A model generated the notes under the pieces. It did not search any database. It saw only the letters and a list, made by a program, of their open reading frames with translations, and was not told the origin of the DNA. The translations under genes were made by a program, and so were the position numbers. From JBGCEZ01 sp045106735 (GTDB lineage: Bacteria > Planctomycetota > Phycisphaerae > Phycisphaerales > SM1A02), in contig JBGCEZ010000049.1 of NCBI GenBank assembly GCA_045106735.1, positions 1 through 52,686 of the forward strand: DNA of 52,686 bases, given 5' to 3'. Shown one piece after another: positions 8,804-17,036 of this stretch (position 1 is the first letter of the stretch; every line of letters starts with the position of its first letter).

Positions 8804-9177
8804 GGAATTCGGGCTCCTTCACGGGGCCCGGCATGGTAGTGGACACATCCGGCACGCGCACCCACCGGGCCTCCTCGGTGGAACGGCATCTCGGCAGGTC
8901 CGCCCAACCCGCCCCTCGCTCCGGGACTTTCGCCCCCACGATCGCCCCACCGCTCACACGATCGCTCACACGTCGCCCCCGCCTGTCGCCGGTCGCCTGT
9001 CGCTCCTCGCCGGTCCCCGCCGGTTTCTCGCCTCTCGCCTCTCGCCGCGCTTCCAGATCTCAGTGCGTCCAACAGCCACGCCGATCGTTCTGGCCGCTTC
9101 CGCGGATCAAACGCGGCGAACCTGACCGGACCTCGATTCGCGCAGCAGGACCTCTCCCGGGAATCAGTGTTCTGCCG
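8804..9177. other. Intergenic region with no recognisable gene
   Basis: 374 bases between the M29 peptidase start and the pseudopilin stop, both minus strand. It is rich in short imperfect repeats of TCGCC/GTCGCC type around 8970-9050. It must hold the promoter of the peptidase gene, but I could not pick a convincing -35/-10 pair. Confidence 0.5.
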
Positions 9178-9906
9178 TCACTCCGGCGTCCCGTTGACGG
9201 GGGGATGTGAGTACAGATTGTCGCGCCGGGCTTCGGCCATCGCGCGGCGACGCTCCGGCCCCGGCATTCCGGGAAATTCAGTCCACACGCCGAACCGCCG
9301 GTCAGGTCCCGCGCTCACGAAACACACTTGCCGGCCGCGAGCCGACCCGAATTCTGCCTCGTTGGGCGTTCGTTCCGTGCCGTCGGGATCGACGTCGGTC
9401 GCGTCCGGACCGGCAAGTTCACCGGGATGCGTGGCGTAGATCGGCGTTCCCCACGCATCAAAGACGACCAACCGTCCGATCTGATCCGGGAGCCGTTCCT
9501 CTTCCGAGTACGTGCGGATCCAGATCGGTGGAAGATCGAGATCGCGGGGTACATACCGGTGGGTCCGTCGGGGGGCGATCGTGGCCAGGCACTTCCGGGC
9601 GTCGGCCGAACGCTCGAGCGCGGCGAGGACCTCACCGATCACGTAGACGTACTCCGTCTCGGGATCGAGATCCGCTGACGCGTCGTCCGCCCGACGGAGT
9701 CGCCGCTCGGTCGCACCCATCCATGCCTCGGACGCCGCCTCAAGCTGCCGAAGCGTGCTGGCCGTCTCTTGGGCTTGCATCCGCCGCAAACCGGCCGAAT
9801 ACGCGGTGATCGTGATCCCGGCGAGCATCACCAGGATGCCCATTGACACGATCAGTTCGACGATCGTGAAACCTGAGCGACGTTTCGAGTGACCCCAGTG
9901 ATTCAT
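9178..9906 (-). CDS. Type II secretion/type IV-like pseudopilin
   Basis: 242 residues from the ATG at 9906. The N-terminus carries the prepilin signature RRSGFTIVELIVS (cleavage after Gly, Phe +1, Glu +5) followed by the hydrophobic helix MGILVMLAGITITAYSAG. The globular part contains VFDAWGTPIYATHPG and CFVSAGPDRRFGVWTE, resembling the calcium-binding end of GspG-like pseudopilins (DxWGxP, SxGPD). The start overlaps the stop of the preceding anti-sigma-like gene as ATGA, which decides the start over the ATG at 9924. No other secretion genes are nearby. Confidence 0.87.
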   Translation of the reverse strand: MNHWGHSKRRSGFTIVELIVSMGILVMLAGITITAYSAGLRRMQAQETASTLRQLEAASEAWMGATERRLRRADDASADLDPETEYVYVIGEVLAALERSADARKCLATIAPRRTHRYVPRDLDLPPIWIRTYSEEERLPDQIGRLVVFDAWGTPIYATHPGELAGPDATDVDPDGTERTPNEAEFGSARGRQVCFVSAGPDRRFGVWTEFPGMPGPERRRAMAEARRDNLYSHPPVNGTPE

Positions 9907-11150
9907 GACGGGATGCTCCGGCATGCGCGTGGTCGTGCAACGTGGACGAGTCCATGGACACGGCCGGAGCCACGCCCGCGGTCAGGGCCCATCCGCCCCG
10001 CCACGTTCGGGGCATCGCCGGCACGTCGTGCGGCTGCGATGGCCCCCCGTTCGGAGTGGATCCCCGGCGAGAAACCGCTGGCCGAGCCGGATTGCGGAAG
10101 CGACGTCGAGCCAGAAGCCAAGCCCGAAGCCGGTCCGGGAGCGGCTCCGGGCGATGCCGCTTCGGGCGGTTCCGCCGCCTCACGCTCCCGGCTCGGCGGG
10201 CGCGACGGCTCTGGCTCGCGTCCCGACTCCGGCTCGCGGTCCAGACCCGGCGCCCGCGCATCGTCCAAGGGCGGCACGACAAACGCAGCCAAGGCTCGCG
10301 GGCTCGCGAACGGTGAAAGTTCTACCAAGACCAAGTCGCCGATCCGGCCAATGTGGACGTGCACGTCCGTCCGGGCCTCCGCCGCGGCAATCGCTTGATC
10401 CAAACCCGTGTTTCGGCGGTCCACGGTGACGACCACTGGGCGGTCGTCGACCCGCATCAAGACGCCAACGGTCCGCGGTGACCATACGTTCAACGGCGCC
10501 ACACCGAGCATGCGAACACCTGCGTCGGCCGGCCCCTCCATCGAGAGCGGCTGACCGTGCAGCCGCGCAACGATCGACGCGAACTCAGTGTCGTCATCGC
10601 AGACCCACGCGGGCTCAAAGCCGTCGGCGACCAATCCGTCGTACGCCGCGAGCAGCGTGCGCTGGGGACCCGGGTCCGCATACGGGCCGACGGTCGGCGT
10701 TGGCCGGCCAATGACACTCATCGTCAACCAGCCACCACCGATGAGCATCGCCAGACCGGCCGCCAACGACCACCAGCGCCGCGACATGCTCGCGTTCCCG
10801 CCCACTCCCCGGACCGAATCCGAAGCGCCGGTCACCGCGTTCCGCGTCGCCTCGCCATTGTCCACTTGCATCGACGGAGCGTGGGGGCTGGCGGGACCGA
10901 CCGCGCCCACCGGGCCAGTCGCCGATCGATTCCTGGCGCCCGGCGCGGCGCGCCCGTCCGCGCTGGCCGACGAACGTTCCACTTCCACCGAGGGGTTCGT
11001 CGGCATCGCCGTCGCTGCTGCCGCTGCCGCTGCCCCGGACGCAACTTGTTCCATCAGCTCGCGCACCCGAGCCGGCATCTCCGGCGGCGCGCCAAAGCGA
11101 TCACGCAGCACTTGGTCGACACGTTCGTCGAAATCTGACCCTTGGCTCAT
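9903..11150 (-). CDS. Single-pass membrane protein, probable anti-sigma factor
   Basis: 415 residues. A short cytoplasmic N-terminus (FDERVDQVLRDRFGAPPEMP, then ARVRELMEQ) leads through an Ala-rich linker to one transmembrane helix at about residues 120-142 (WWSLAAGLAMLIGGGWLTMSV), an extracytoplasmic domain of about 180 residues, and a Pro/Glu/Ser/Gly-rich tail. It starts inside the stop codon of the ECF sigma gene (ATGA), the usual position of the cognate anti-sigma factor. I see no HxxxCxxC zinc anti-sigma motif, so the assignment rests on context and topology. Its own stop overlaps the pseudopilin start. Confidence 0.7.
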   Translation of the reverse strand: MSQGSDFDERVDQVLRDRFGAPPEMPARVRELMEQVASGAAAAAAATAMPTNPSVEVERSSASADGRAAPGARNRSATGPVGAVGPASPHAPSMQVDNGEATRNAVTGASDSVRGVGGNASMSRRWWSLAAGLAMLIGGGWLTMSVIGRPTPTVGPYADPGPQRTLLAAYDGLVADGFEPAWVCDDDTEFASIVARLHGQPLSMEGPADAGVRMLGVAPLNVWSPRTVGVLMRVDDRPVVVTVDRRNTGLDQAIAAAEARTDVHVHIGRIGDLVLVELSPFASPRALAAFVVPPLDDARAPGLDREPESGREPEPSRPPSREREAAEPPEAASPGAAPGPASGLASGSTSLPQSGSASGFSPGIHSERGAIAAARRAGDAPNVAGRMGPDRGRGSGRVHGLVHVARPRACRSIPS

Positions 11151-12259
11151 CGGCCGGACTCCTCGGCTTGGAGCATCACTCGGAGGACCGACCGGGCACG
11201 GTGTACATGACTCATCACGGTGCCCTCTGGCATGTCCATCACCCGCCCAAGTTCCCGGTATGACATGCCGCGCGTCACCCGCAGCAACAAGCACGCCCGC
11301 GCCCTTGGATCGAGCGTGCGGAGGGCGCGGACCGTCTCGTCGTCGAACGCACGTTGGTCGCGGTGCAATTCGCCGGCGCCATCGGTCAGCCATTCGCCCG
11401 CTTCTTCCGCCGTCGATGCCGCATGCGGAACCGACTGGATGGAGTCTCCGCCCAACGCGGCCCGGCGCCGCCGACGGCGGAGTCGATTGAGGGCGGTGAA
11501 GCGAACGATCCGAGCCAGCCACGCGGTGCAGTTCGTGCCGACTTCGTATCCGTCCAGCCGTTCGAGGGCGACCAAAATCGCATCTTGAAGCACGTCTTCG
11601 GCGTCCGCCGCATCCCCCAGCACACCGGCGGCGATGGACCAGAGCACCCGCCAATCCGCGGCAATGGTGCGAAGCAAATCGTCCCGCGCGGCGTCTGGGC
11701 TCGGTCGATCTCCGGGGCCGCCGCCGTGATTCCCGCCGTGTCCACCAGCCCCGCCGCCGCCGTGAATTTCAGCCCCGCCGCCGGCCAAACCGTCGGCCAA
11801 ATCGCCGGTCAGGCCGCTGGCCCGATTGCCGGCCCGATCGCCGGCCGCGTCTCCAGCCACCCCGCCGACCGACGGGCCACCTCCGGCCGAAGCCGCCAAT
11901 GCCCCGCGGTCCGCCGACGCCTCGTCTCGCCGGCCACCGTCGGCCATCTCGACCGTCCGGAAGCCCCAATCGCGAAGGTGACCCGAAAGCGTCGTCCACG
12001 CCACGGCCCACCAGCCGTCATGGCCTCCGCCATCGCCGTCGCCATCGCCATCGCCATCGCGTCCGCGGCCCTCGCCACCGCGCAGCCGCCACCCGGGCTC
12101 CACGAGCCGGCTTGGCGGCGTGGAACGAGCCATCTGCCGTGGCCCCGATCGCCGTCGCCTGGTCGCGGCGGACGGAAGGAGGTTCCAGAGCGACCCAGGG
12201 CGGGCGGGGGCCGCGGAAACTCCGTGGCCAATGATCTCCAGTCGTATCATCCTCAGCAT
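11147..12259 (-). CDS. ECF-type RNA polymerase sigma factor with long Gly-rich N-terminus
   Basis: 370 residues from the ATG at 12259, which has GGAG 8 bases upstream. The sigma domains occupy only about the last 180 residues: region 2 in WRVLWSIAAGVLGDAADAED followed by VLQDAILVALERL, and region 4 in LDPRARACLLLRVTRGMSYR and ELGRVMDMPEGTVMSHVHRA. The first ~185 residues are Gly/Asp/Ala-rich, including a (Asp-Gly)n run from a 6-bp repeat. Starts at 12133 or 11947 would shorten this region; ordinary ECF factors have about 180-200 residues in all. It heads the operon sigma, anti-sigma, pseudopilin and is divergent from the FAD oxidase with a 48-base gap. Confidence 0.85.
   Translation of the reverse strand: MLRMIRLEIIGHGVSAAPARPGSLWNLLPSAATRRRRSGPRQMARSTPPSRLVEPGWRLRGGEGRGRDGDGDGDGDGGGHDGWWAVAWTTLSGHLRDWGFRTVEMADGGRRDEASADRGALAASAGGGPSVGGVAGDAAGDRAGNRASGLTGDLADGLAGGGAEIHGGGGAGGHGGNHGGGPGDRPSPDAARDDLLRTIAADWRVLWSIAAGVLGDAADAEDVLQDAILVALERLDGYEVGTNCTAWLARIVRFTALNRLRRRRRRAALGGDSIQSVPHAASTAEEAGEWLTDGAGELHRDQRAFDDETVRALRTLDPRARACLLLRVTRGMSYRELGRVMDMPEGTVMSHVHRARSVLRVMLQAEESGR
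12028..12060. repeat. GCCATC hexamer run in the sigma gene
   Basis: About five consecutive GCCATC-type hexamers; on the minus strand they encode Asp-Gly repeats in the N-terminal part of the sigma factor. Confidence 0.75.
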
Positions 12260-12307
12260 GATGTCCGCTCCGGGCCCCGATCTTGCACCTCAGCGTCGGA
12301 ATTTCTG

Positions 12308-13936
12308 ATGAACCAGCCTGCCGACTCGGCCAACCCAACGGCGTCGTCCGATCATCGTCGGCTTCCCGAGTCCGATGTCCTGATCATTGGGGCGGGACTC
12401 CTCGGGCTCGCCGTTGCTCGGGCCCTCACGCGGTTCGCCCCGGGCATCGCGATCACCATCCTGGAGCAGCATCCGACGGTTCCCGGCACGCCGAGCGGAC
12501 GCCGGGCCGGGGTGATCCACTCCGGAATTTTCAATCCCCCGGGAACCCAGCGGGCTCACGTGGCCCGAGCCGGGCGTTCCGCCCTCCAGCGTTTTGCCCG
12601 GGAGACATCGCTCCCGATGGAGCGCTGCGGCAAGCTCCTGGTCGCCGCCACGACCGACCAACGCGACCGCCTGGCCGACCTCGCGGCGAATGCCGACGCC
12701 CTTGGGGTCCGCGCACAACGATTGGACGCCGCGGGGATCCGCGATCGCGAACCGGCCGTCGCCGGCATCGCCGGACTCTGGCTCGAGGACGCGGGCATCA
12801 TCGACTACCGCGCGGTGACCCAAGCCTTGGCCGAAGATGTGCGTCTCGCCGGCGCCCGGTTCATCACCGGGGCGCGGGTCGCCGACGTCGAACCGCCGCC
12901 CGCGGGATCAACTGGCCCCTCGTTGATTGCGGTCACCACCGCCGATGGCGATCGATTCACCGCCCGCGGTCTCATCGCGTGCTGCGGCCGATCGAGCGAT
13001 CACATGGCCCGGCTTGCCGGCGTCGAAACCGACGTTCGGGTGGCGACGTTTCGTTCGGAATACCACCAACTCCGCGAGTCCGCGTCGAGCCTCTGCCGAC
13101 ATCTGATCTACCCCGTACCGGGCGCGGACGCGACGAGCATCGGCGTGCATCTGGCTCGCCGACTTGACGGGCGCGTGGAATGCGGTCCCGGCGCGGTCCT
13201 GGCCGTGGACCCGGACCAGGCTTTGGACGATCCCAACGACGGTCGGCTCGCGTCGGCGATCTCACTTCGCGGCGTCCGGCGAAGGATCGGCCGGCGTTGG
13301 CGGGGCGGGGTCGCCGATGTTCGTCCGACGTGTTCGCGCCGCACCTTGCTTCGGGAGCTGCAGGGCCTCGTGCCCGCGATCGGACTGGATGACCTCGAGC
13401 CGGCCCCGGCCGGGATCCGGAGCCACGCGGTCGACCCCGACGGCGCGCTCGTCCACGAATTGGTGGTGGCTGAAGGTCCGGCCAGCGTCCACGTCCTCAA
13501 CCCGCCGTCGCCCGCCGCCACGTCGGCATTCGCCGTCGGCGAAGCCATTGCCGAGCGCGTTCTGGCCGGCCCCTGGGCCACCACCCGTTCAACCCCCGTC
13601 CCGCCGACCGCACGGCGAAGGATGCCTGCACCGGATGCAGCCACGCCGTCGGGCTCGACCGCCGGGACGTCCGCCAACGCGACCGCCGAGACGAACAATG
13701 AGGCGGCGACGGAACCGACGGCGCCCGCCACGACAGCCCAGACCACCGGAGCACGCGAATCGACGGTCAACGTCATGGCGTCCGCGTCGGCCCTGGCCTC
13801 GGCGACGGCGTCCGTGCCGGCCCCGCCATCGATCGCCCCACCGCCGGCCTCGCCCAGCCCCCCGCCGAATGCCCCGCCGTCGATCGCTCCCCCGAACCCG
13901 GAAGTCCGTGCAGCCCCTGAGCGTTCTGGTTCGTAG
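12308..13936 (+). CDS. FAD-dependent oxidase, L-2-hydroxyglutarate oxidase (LhgO)-like
   Basis: 542 residues. The dinucleotide-binding motif is at the N-terminus (VLIIGAGLLGLAVARAL, residues 23-39), and the DAO-type segments follow: GVIHSGIFNPPGTQRAHVAR, CGKLLVA, ALAEDVRLAGARF with INGAR-like second strand, IACCGRSSDHMARLAG, YPVPGADATSIGVHLARRLD and the C-terminal FAD contact in NPPSPAATSAFAVGEAIAE. This order matches LhgO (YgaF), which oxidises L-2-hydroxyglutarate to 2-oxoglutarate. An Ala/Pro/Thr-rich tail of about 110 residues follows the catalytic domain and is unusual. It is followed after 60 bases by the phosphatase-cytochrome gene. Confidence 0.88.
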   Translation: MNQPADSANPTASSDHRRLPESDVLIIGAGLLGLAVARALTRFAPGIAITILEQHPTVPGTPSGRRAGVIHSGIFNPPGTQRAHVARAGRSALQRFARETSLPMERCGKLLVAATTDQRDRLADLAANADALGVRAQRLDAAGIRDREPAVAGIAGLWLEDAGIIDYRAVTQALAEDVRLAGARFITGARVADVEPPPAGSTGPSLIAVTTADGDRFTARGLIACCGRSSDHMARLAGVETDVRVATFRSEYHQLRESASSLCRHLIYPVPGADATSIGVHLARRLDGRVECGPGAVLAVDPDQALDDPNDGRLASAISLRGVRRRIGRRWRGGVADVRPTCSRRTLLRELQGLVPAIGLDDLEPAPAGIRSHAVDPDGALVHELVVAEGPASVHVLNPPSPAATSAFAVGEAIAERVLAGPWATTRSTPVPPTARRRMPAPDAATPSGSTAGTSANATAETNNEAATEPTAPATTAQTTGARESTVNVMASASALASATASVPAPPSIAPPPASPSPPPNAPPSIAPPNPEVRAAPERSGS

Positions 13937-13999
13937 GCTTCTGCGGACGGGCGTGTGCTCGTCCGAGCCGCCGCGTTCCCGCCGGAGTCCCGCGTCCGT

Positions 14000-15274
14000 A
14001 TGCCCCGCTGCTTGGCCCCCATCGACGATCGTGTTCGCGTTCACCCACGCCGCCGCCTGCGCCGGACGCCCTTCCTCGTCGGCGCGATCCTGCTGCTCGC
14101 GTTCGCGCCCGCGTCAGGGTGCCGACCACCTGGCCCGAATCCTGATGGCCACATGGCCCTTGGCCCCGGCCCCGTCTCAGGCCCCGGCGTCGGCCAACCT
14201 CGCCCGCCACATCCGCCACATCCGTCGAGCCCGTCGAGCCCGTCGAACATCGCCCCAGAATCCGCCGCCCTCAGGGCAGGCGCGGCGCCAGCCACGTTCG
14301 CCGTCGACCCGAGCGAGCCGCGGCTCGCGAACCTCATCCGGGCCGACGCCGACGTCTGGTCCGGCGGAATGCCGTCCGGGGACGCTGGATTCCAAGCCCT
14401 TGCCGACCTGGGCATCCGCACCGTGGTGTCGGTCGACGCCGCCCGGCCGGATCTGGAGCGAGCGCAGGCCCACGGTCTGCGGGTCGTCCATGTCCCGGTG
14501 ACGTACGCCACGCTTGAAGCGAACCAGATCGCATCCGTCGCCCGCGTGATTCGCGATCTCCCCGGTCCAATCTACGTGCACTGCCACCATGGCAAACACC
14601 GCGGACCGGCCGCGACCGCTGCCGCCTTGCGGTGGCTGGATCGAATGGCCCCCGATGGCGCCGAACGCTTTCTCGGGGCCGCCGGAACCAGTCCCCGTTA
14701 CGTAGGCCTTTGGAACGATGTCCGCGAGGCCGCCCCGCAGACCGCCGACCACATCAGCACCCTCGCCCCCGACCTGCCTTCCGTGGTTCAGCCGGGCGCC
14801 TTGCCCGAAGCCATGGCGGCCATCGACCGCCATTGGGATCACCTCCGATGGCTCGCGGACAATCGCTACCGCCCGCTCGAATCCCATCCGGATCTCGTGG
14901 CCGTGGCCGAGGCCGGGATCCTCGCCGACCTGTTTCGCACCCTGCTGCCCGAAACAGCCGAGACCGCGGGATCGGATGCCCGCGATGTCCGGGATGTCCG
15001 CGATGTCCGCGATGTCCGCGATCTCAGCGGTGCTCGCGACGCCCGCCATCCGGGCGATCCCGGCACCCCGGACGTCGCCCCGCCCACCCCTTCGCCGGAC
15101 CCGCTCGCCCACGACCACATGATGCGCGAGGCCCACGCCTGGGCGTCTCACATCGAGACCGCCCTGGCCGCCGTGCCCCCGCGGCTGGCTGACGCCGACC
15201 ACGCCATCGGTTCGCTCGCGGCGTCGTGCCGTGCGTGCCACGCCCGCTACCGTGATGGGACGTTTCGCAACTGA
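14000..15274 (+). CDS. Lipoprotein joining a Cys-x5-Arg phosphatase to a cytochrome c'-like C-terminus
   Basis: 424 residues from ATG 14000 (a GTG at 13955 is also possible). A basic N-terminus and hydrophobic stretch end in APASGC, a lipobox with Cys41. After a Pro-rich linker comes a dual-specificity-like phosphatase domain (about 100-250): WSGGMPSGDAGFQALADLGI, VVSVDAARPDLERA and the P-loop HCHHGKHRGP with nucleophile Cys195 and Arg201. The last ~100 residues are helical and end LAASCRACHARYRDG, a CxxCH haem-attachment motif (Cys410, Cys413, His414) placed near the C-terminus as in cytochrome c'/c556. Between the two is a (Asp-Val-Arg)4 repeat. Expected location: membrane-anchored, outside the cytoplasm. 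Substrate unknown. Confidence 0.8.
   Translation: MPRCLAPIDDRVRVHPRRRLRRTPFLVGAILLLAFAPASGCRPPGPNPDGHMALGPGPVSGPGVGQPRPPHPPHPSSPSSPSNIAPESAALRAGAAPATFAVDPSEPRLANLIRADADVWSGGMPSGDAGFQALADLGIRTVVSVDAARPDLERAQAHGLRVVHVPVTYATLEANQIASVARVIRDLPGPIYVHCHHGKHRGPAATAAALRWLDRMAPDGAERFLGAAGTSPRYVGLWNDVREAAPQTADHISTLAPDLPSVVQPGALPEAMAAIDRHWDHLRWLADNRYRPLESHPDLVAVAEAGILADLFRTLLPETAETAGSDARDVRDVRDVRDVRDLSGARDARHPGDPGTPDVAPPTPSPDPLAHDHMMREAHAWASHIETALAAVPPRLADADHAIGSLAASCRACHARYRDGTFRN
14984..15019. repeat. Four tandem 9-bp units encoding Asp-Val-Arg
   Basis: Unit GATGTCCGC (first copy GATGTCCGG) at 14984, 14993, 15002 and 15011. It lies in frame between the phosphatase and cytochrome-like parts of the fused lipoprotein. 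Confidence 0.9.
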
Positions 15275-15349
15275 CGATCCGGCCCGCTCCGCCTCGCGTT
15301 CTCACCATCCCCGGTCACACCTCCCGGTCACCCCCGCCGGACCCCCGCC

Positions 15350-16831
15350 GTGCCCACCGCCTCCACCCTCGCCTGGGTCATGCTGATCGGTTCGCTCGTC
15401 GGCGTTGTCGCCTTCGTCTGGATGGCCCGCCGCGCGCTGTTCGCCGACCGAGCGGCCGGTCGCCGGCGCTGCCCCGAATGCTGGTTCGACATGACGTACA
15501 GCCCCGGGCTCGTGTGCGGCGAGTGCGGACGCGAAGCCGGAAGCGAATCGGAACTGACCCGGACCCGGCGAAAGCCGGTGATGGCGGTGCTCTGCATGAT
15601 CGGCGCGACCCTCGCCGGCATGCGGCTCATCGAGGTCGGCATGACCGGTACGTGGGCCGGCCACCTGCCGGACCGGGTGCTCTTCACATTCTTCGAGTTC
15701 GGCGGACCGGACCTGCGAGCTGTTTCGACGGAGATGCGTCGGCGGACCGCACGATTCGATCGCGATGACTGGCGACGCATCGCGTTCGGGGCGGTGGACG
15801 GCGCACCCGGCCGGCGTCCGGAAGATGAGTCCTGGGGCAACACGTACGGCAACTGGTTCTCAACCGCCGTCGAATCCCTGACCGCGGCCGATGGCGTCAA
15901 CACGTTCGACGCCCAACAACTCGAGTCGGACCGTCGCGAGATCCAGGACCTGATCTTCGCCTTGTGCATGCGCAGTCCGCCACGCGTGGCCTTGGATCCG
16001 CCGCCGAACTGGCCTGTCGGGCGTCCGATTCCGATTGGCGTCCGCATCCAGGACCCGTGGATCCGCACGATTCCCACGCGAGCCACCATCAACGACACCG
16101 ACGCCGGAAGGGCCGCCTGGTCGCACGCCGGCCGGCCGTGGCAACGACCGAGCTTCGTCGTGCACCTGCCACCAGCGACGGAAGCGGGCGAGCACCCGAT
16201 CAGCGTGGAACTGGAGATTGACCGCGCCCGCCCGGACACCGAGGCCTGGGAATCCAGCGCGGTGGTTCAGCAAGACGCCATCGTTGACATCGTCGGCCCT
16301 GACGAAACGGACGACGCGTGGACTGGGGTGGACGAGCCGGGGGCCGCTGCGGCGGTGGCCGGCATCTTTTCCGACGGCATCATCCACTACGCCAGCGGCC
16401 AGCTGCCGGTCCGCGTGTTCGTCGATCGCCAGTCCGCAGCCCTGCGCGGTCACCCCGGACTGGCCATCGGCCTGGAAGTTGAGGTCCGCCGCAACGGAGC
16501 CCTCGGCCGAACGCTCCGGATCTGGTTCCACGCCGCCGCCCGGGCCCCGGAGCACGTCTTCGAAGTTCCGTTCAGCGATGACGCGGTTCTCGGACCTCCG
16601 CCTACGGCCGACGATGTGTGGGAGCTTCGGATCCGCGGCGACGAAGAACTGGCCCGGCGGGTCGAGAACGTCGATCGTTGGTGGTCGGGGCAATTGATTC
16701 TCCGTCCGAACGTTCGACCGCGGAACCAGCCAGCCCCTGGCCGTGGCTGGCGACCCGTTGCCCCCGCCCCAGAGGACGCCCGAACCCGCCAATCCGCCGC
16801 CAATCCGGCTGCAAGCTCCACGGCCAACTGA
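15350..16831 (+). CDS. Membrane-anchored zinc-ribbon protein of unknown function
   Basis: 493 residues. An N-terminal transmembrane helix (LAWVMLIGSLVGVVAFVWMA) is followed by a four-cysteine ribbon, CPECWFDM and CGECG (residues 41-63), and a second hydrophobic segment (PVMAVLCMIGATLAGMRLIE). Thereafter the protein is soluble and mostly beta-strand, with repeated phrases such as GRPIPIGVRIQDPW and SGQLPVRVFVDRQ that suggest two similar domains. The C-terminus is Pro/Ala-rich. Ribbon-plus-membrane proteins like this are frequent in planctomycetes without known role. It is in the same direction as its neighbours with a 75-base gap before it. Confidence 0.8.
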   Translation: MPTASTLAWVMLIGSLVGVVAFVWMARRALFADRAAGRRRCPECWFDMTYSPGLVCGECGREAGSESELTRTRRKPVMAVLCMIGATLAGMRLIEVGMTGTWAGHLPDRVLFTFFEFGGPDLRAVSTEMRRRTARFDRDDWRRIAFGAVDGAPGRRPEDESWGNTYGNWFSTAVESLTAADGVNTFDAQQLESDRREIQDLIFALCMRSPPRVALDPPPNWPVGRPIPIGVRIQDPWIRTIPTRATINDTDAGRAAWSHAGRPWQRPSFVVHLPPATEAGEHPISVELEIDRARPDTEAWESSAVVQQDAIVDIVGPDETDDAWTGVDEPGAAAAVAGIFSDGIIHYASGQLPVRVFVDRQSAALRGHPGLAIGLEVEVRRNGALGRTLRIWFHAAARAPEHVFEVPFSDDAVLGPPPTADDVWELRIRGDEELARRVENVDRWWSGQLILRPNVRPRNQPAPGRGWRPVAPAPEDARTRQSAANPAASSTAN

Positions 16832-17036
16832 AGGGCCGACTGAGCGCCCGACCATGCGCCCGACGGAGACGCCCACGGACAGGCCAACTGAACGGCCAAT
16901 CAGGCCACACCGCCGCTTCGCCGTCCTCGTCGCCTTGGCCACTTCTGGACGCGGGCCAACCCTCCGCCCCGTACGATTCACGGGCCTCGGCCCGCCGCAC
17001 GTTTTCCCCCCATTGCCCCTCCCCCGGACTTCACCG

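Noticed and set aside
9903..9924. Start of the pseudopilin at 9924
   Set aside because: The ATG at 9906 overlaps the previous stop as ATGA and gives a normal short prepilin leader.
11354..12307. Upstream extension of the FAD oxidase frame
   Set aside because: It is antisense to the sigma factor and has no start signal; the Rossmann motif begins shortly after 12308.
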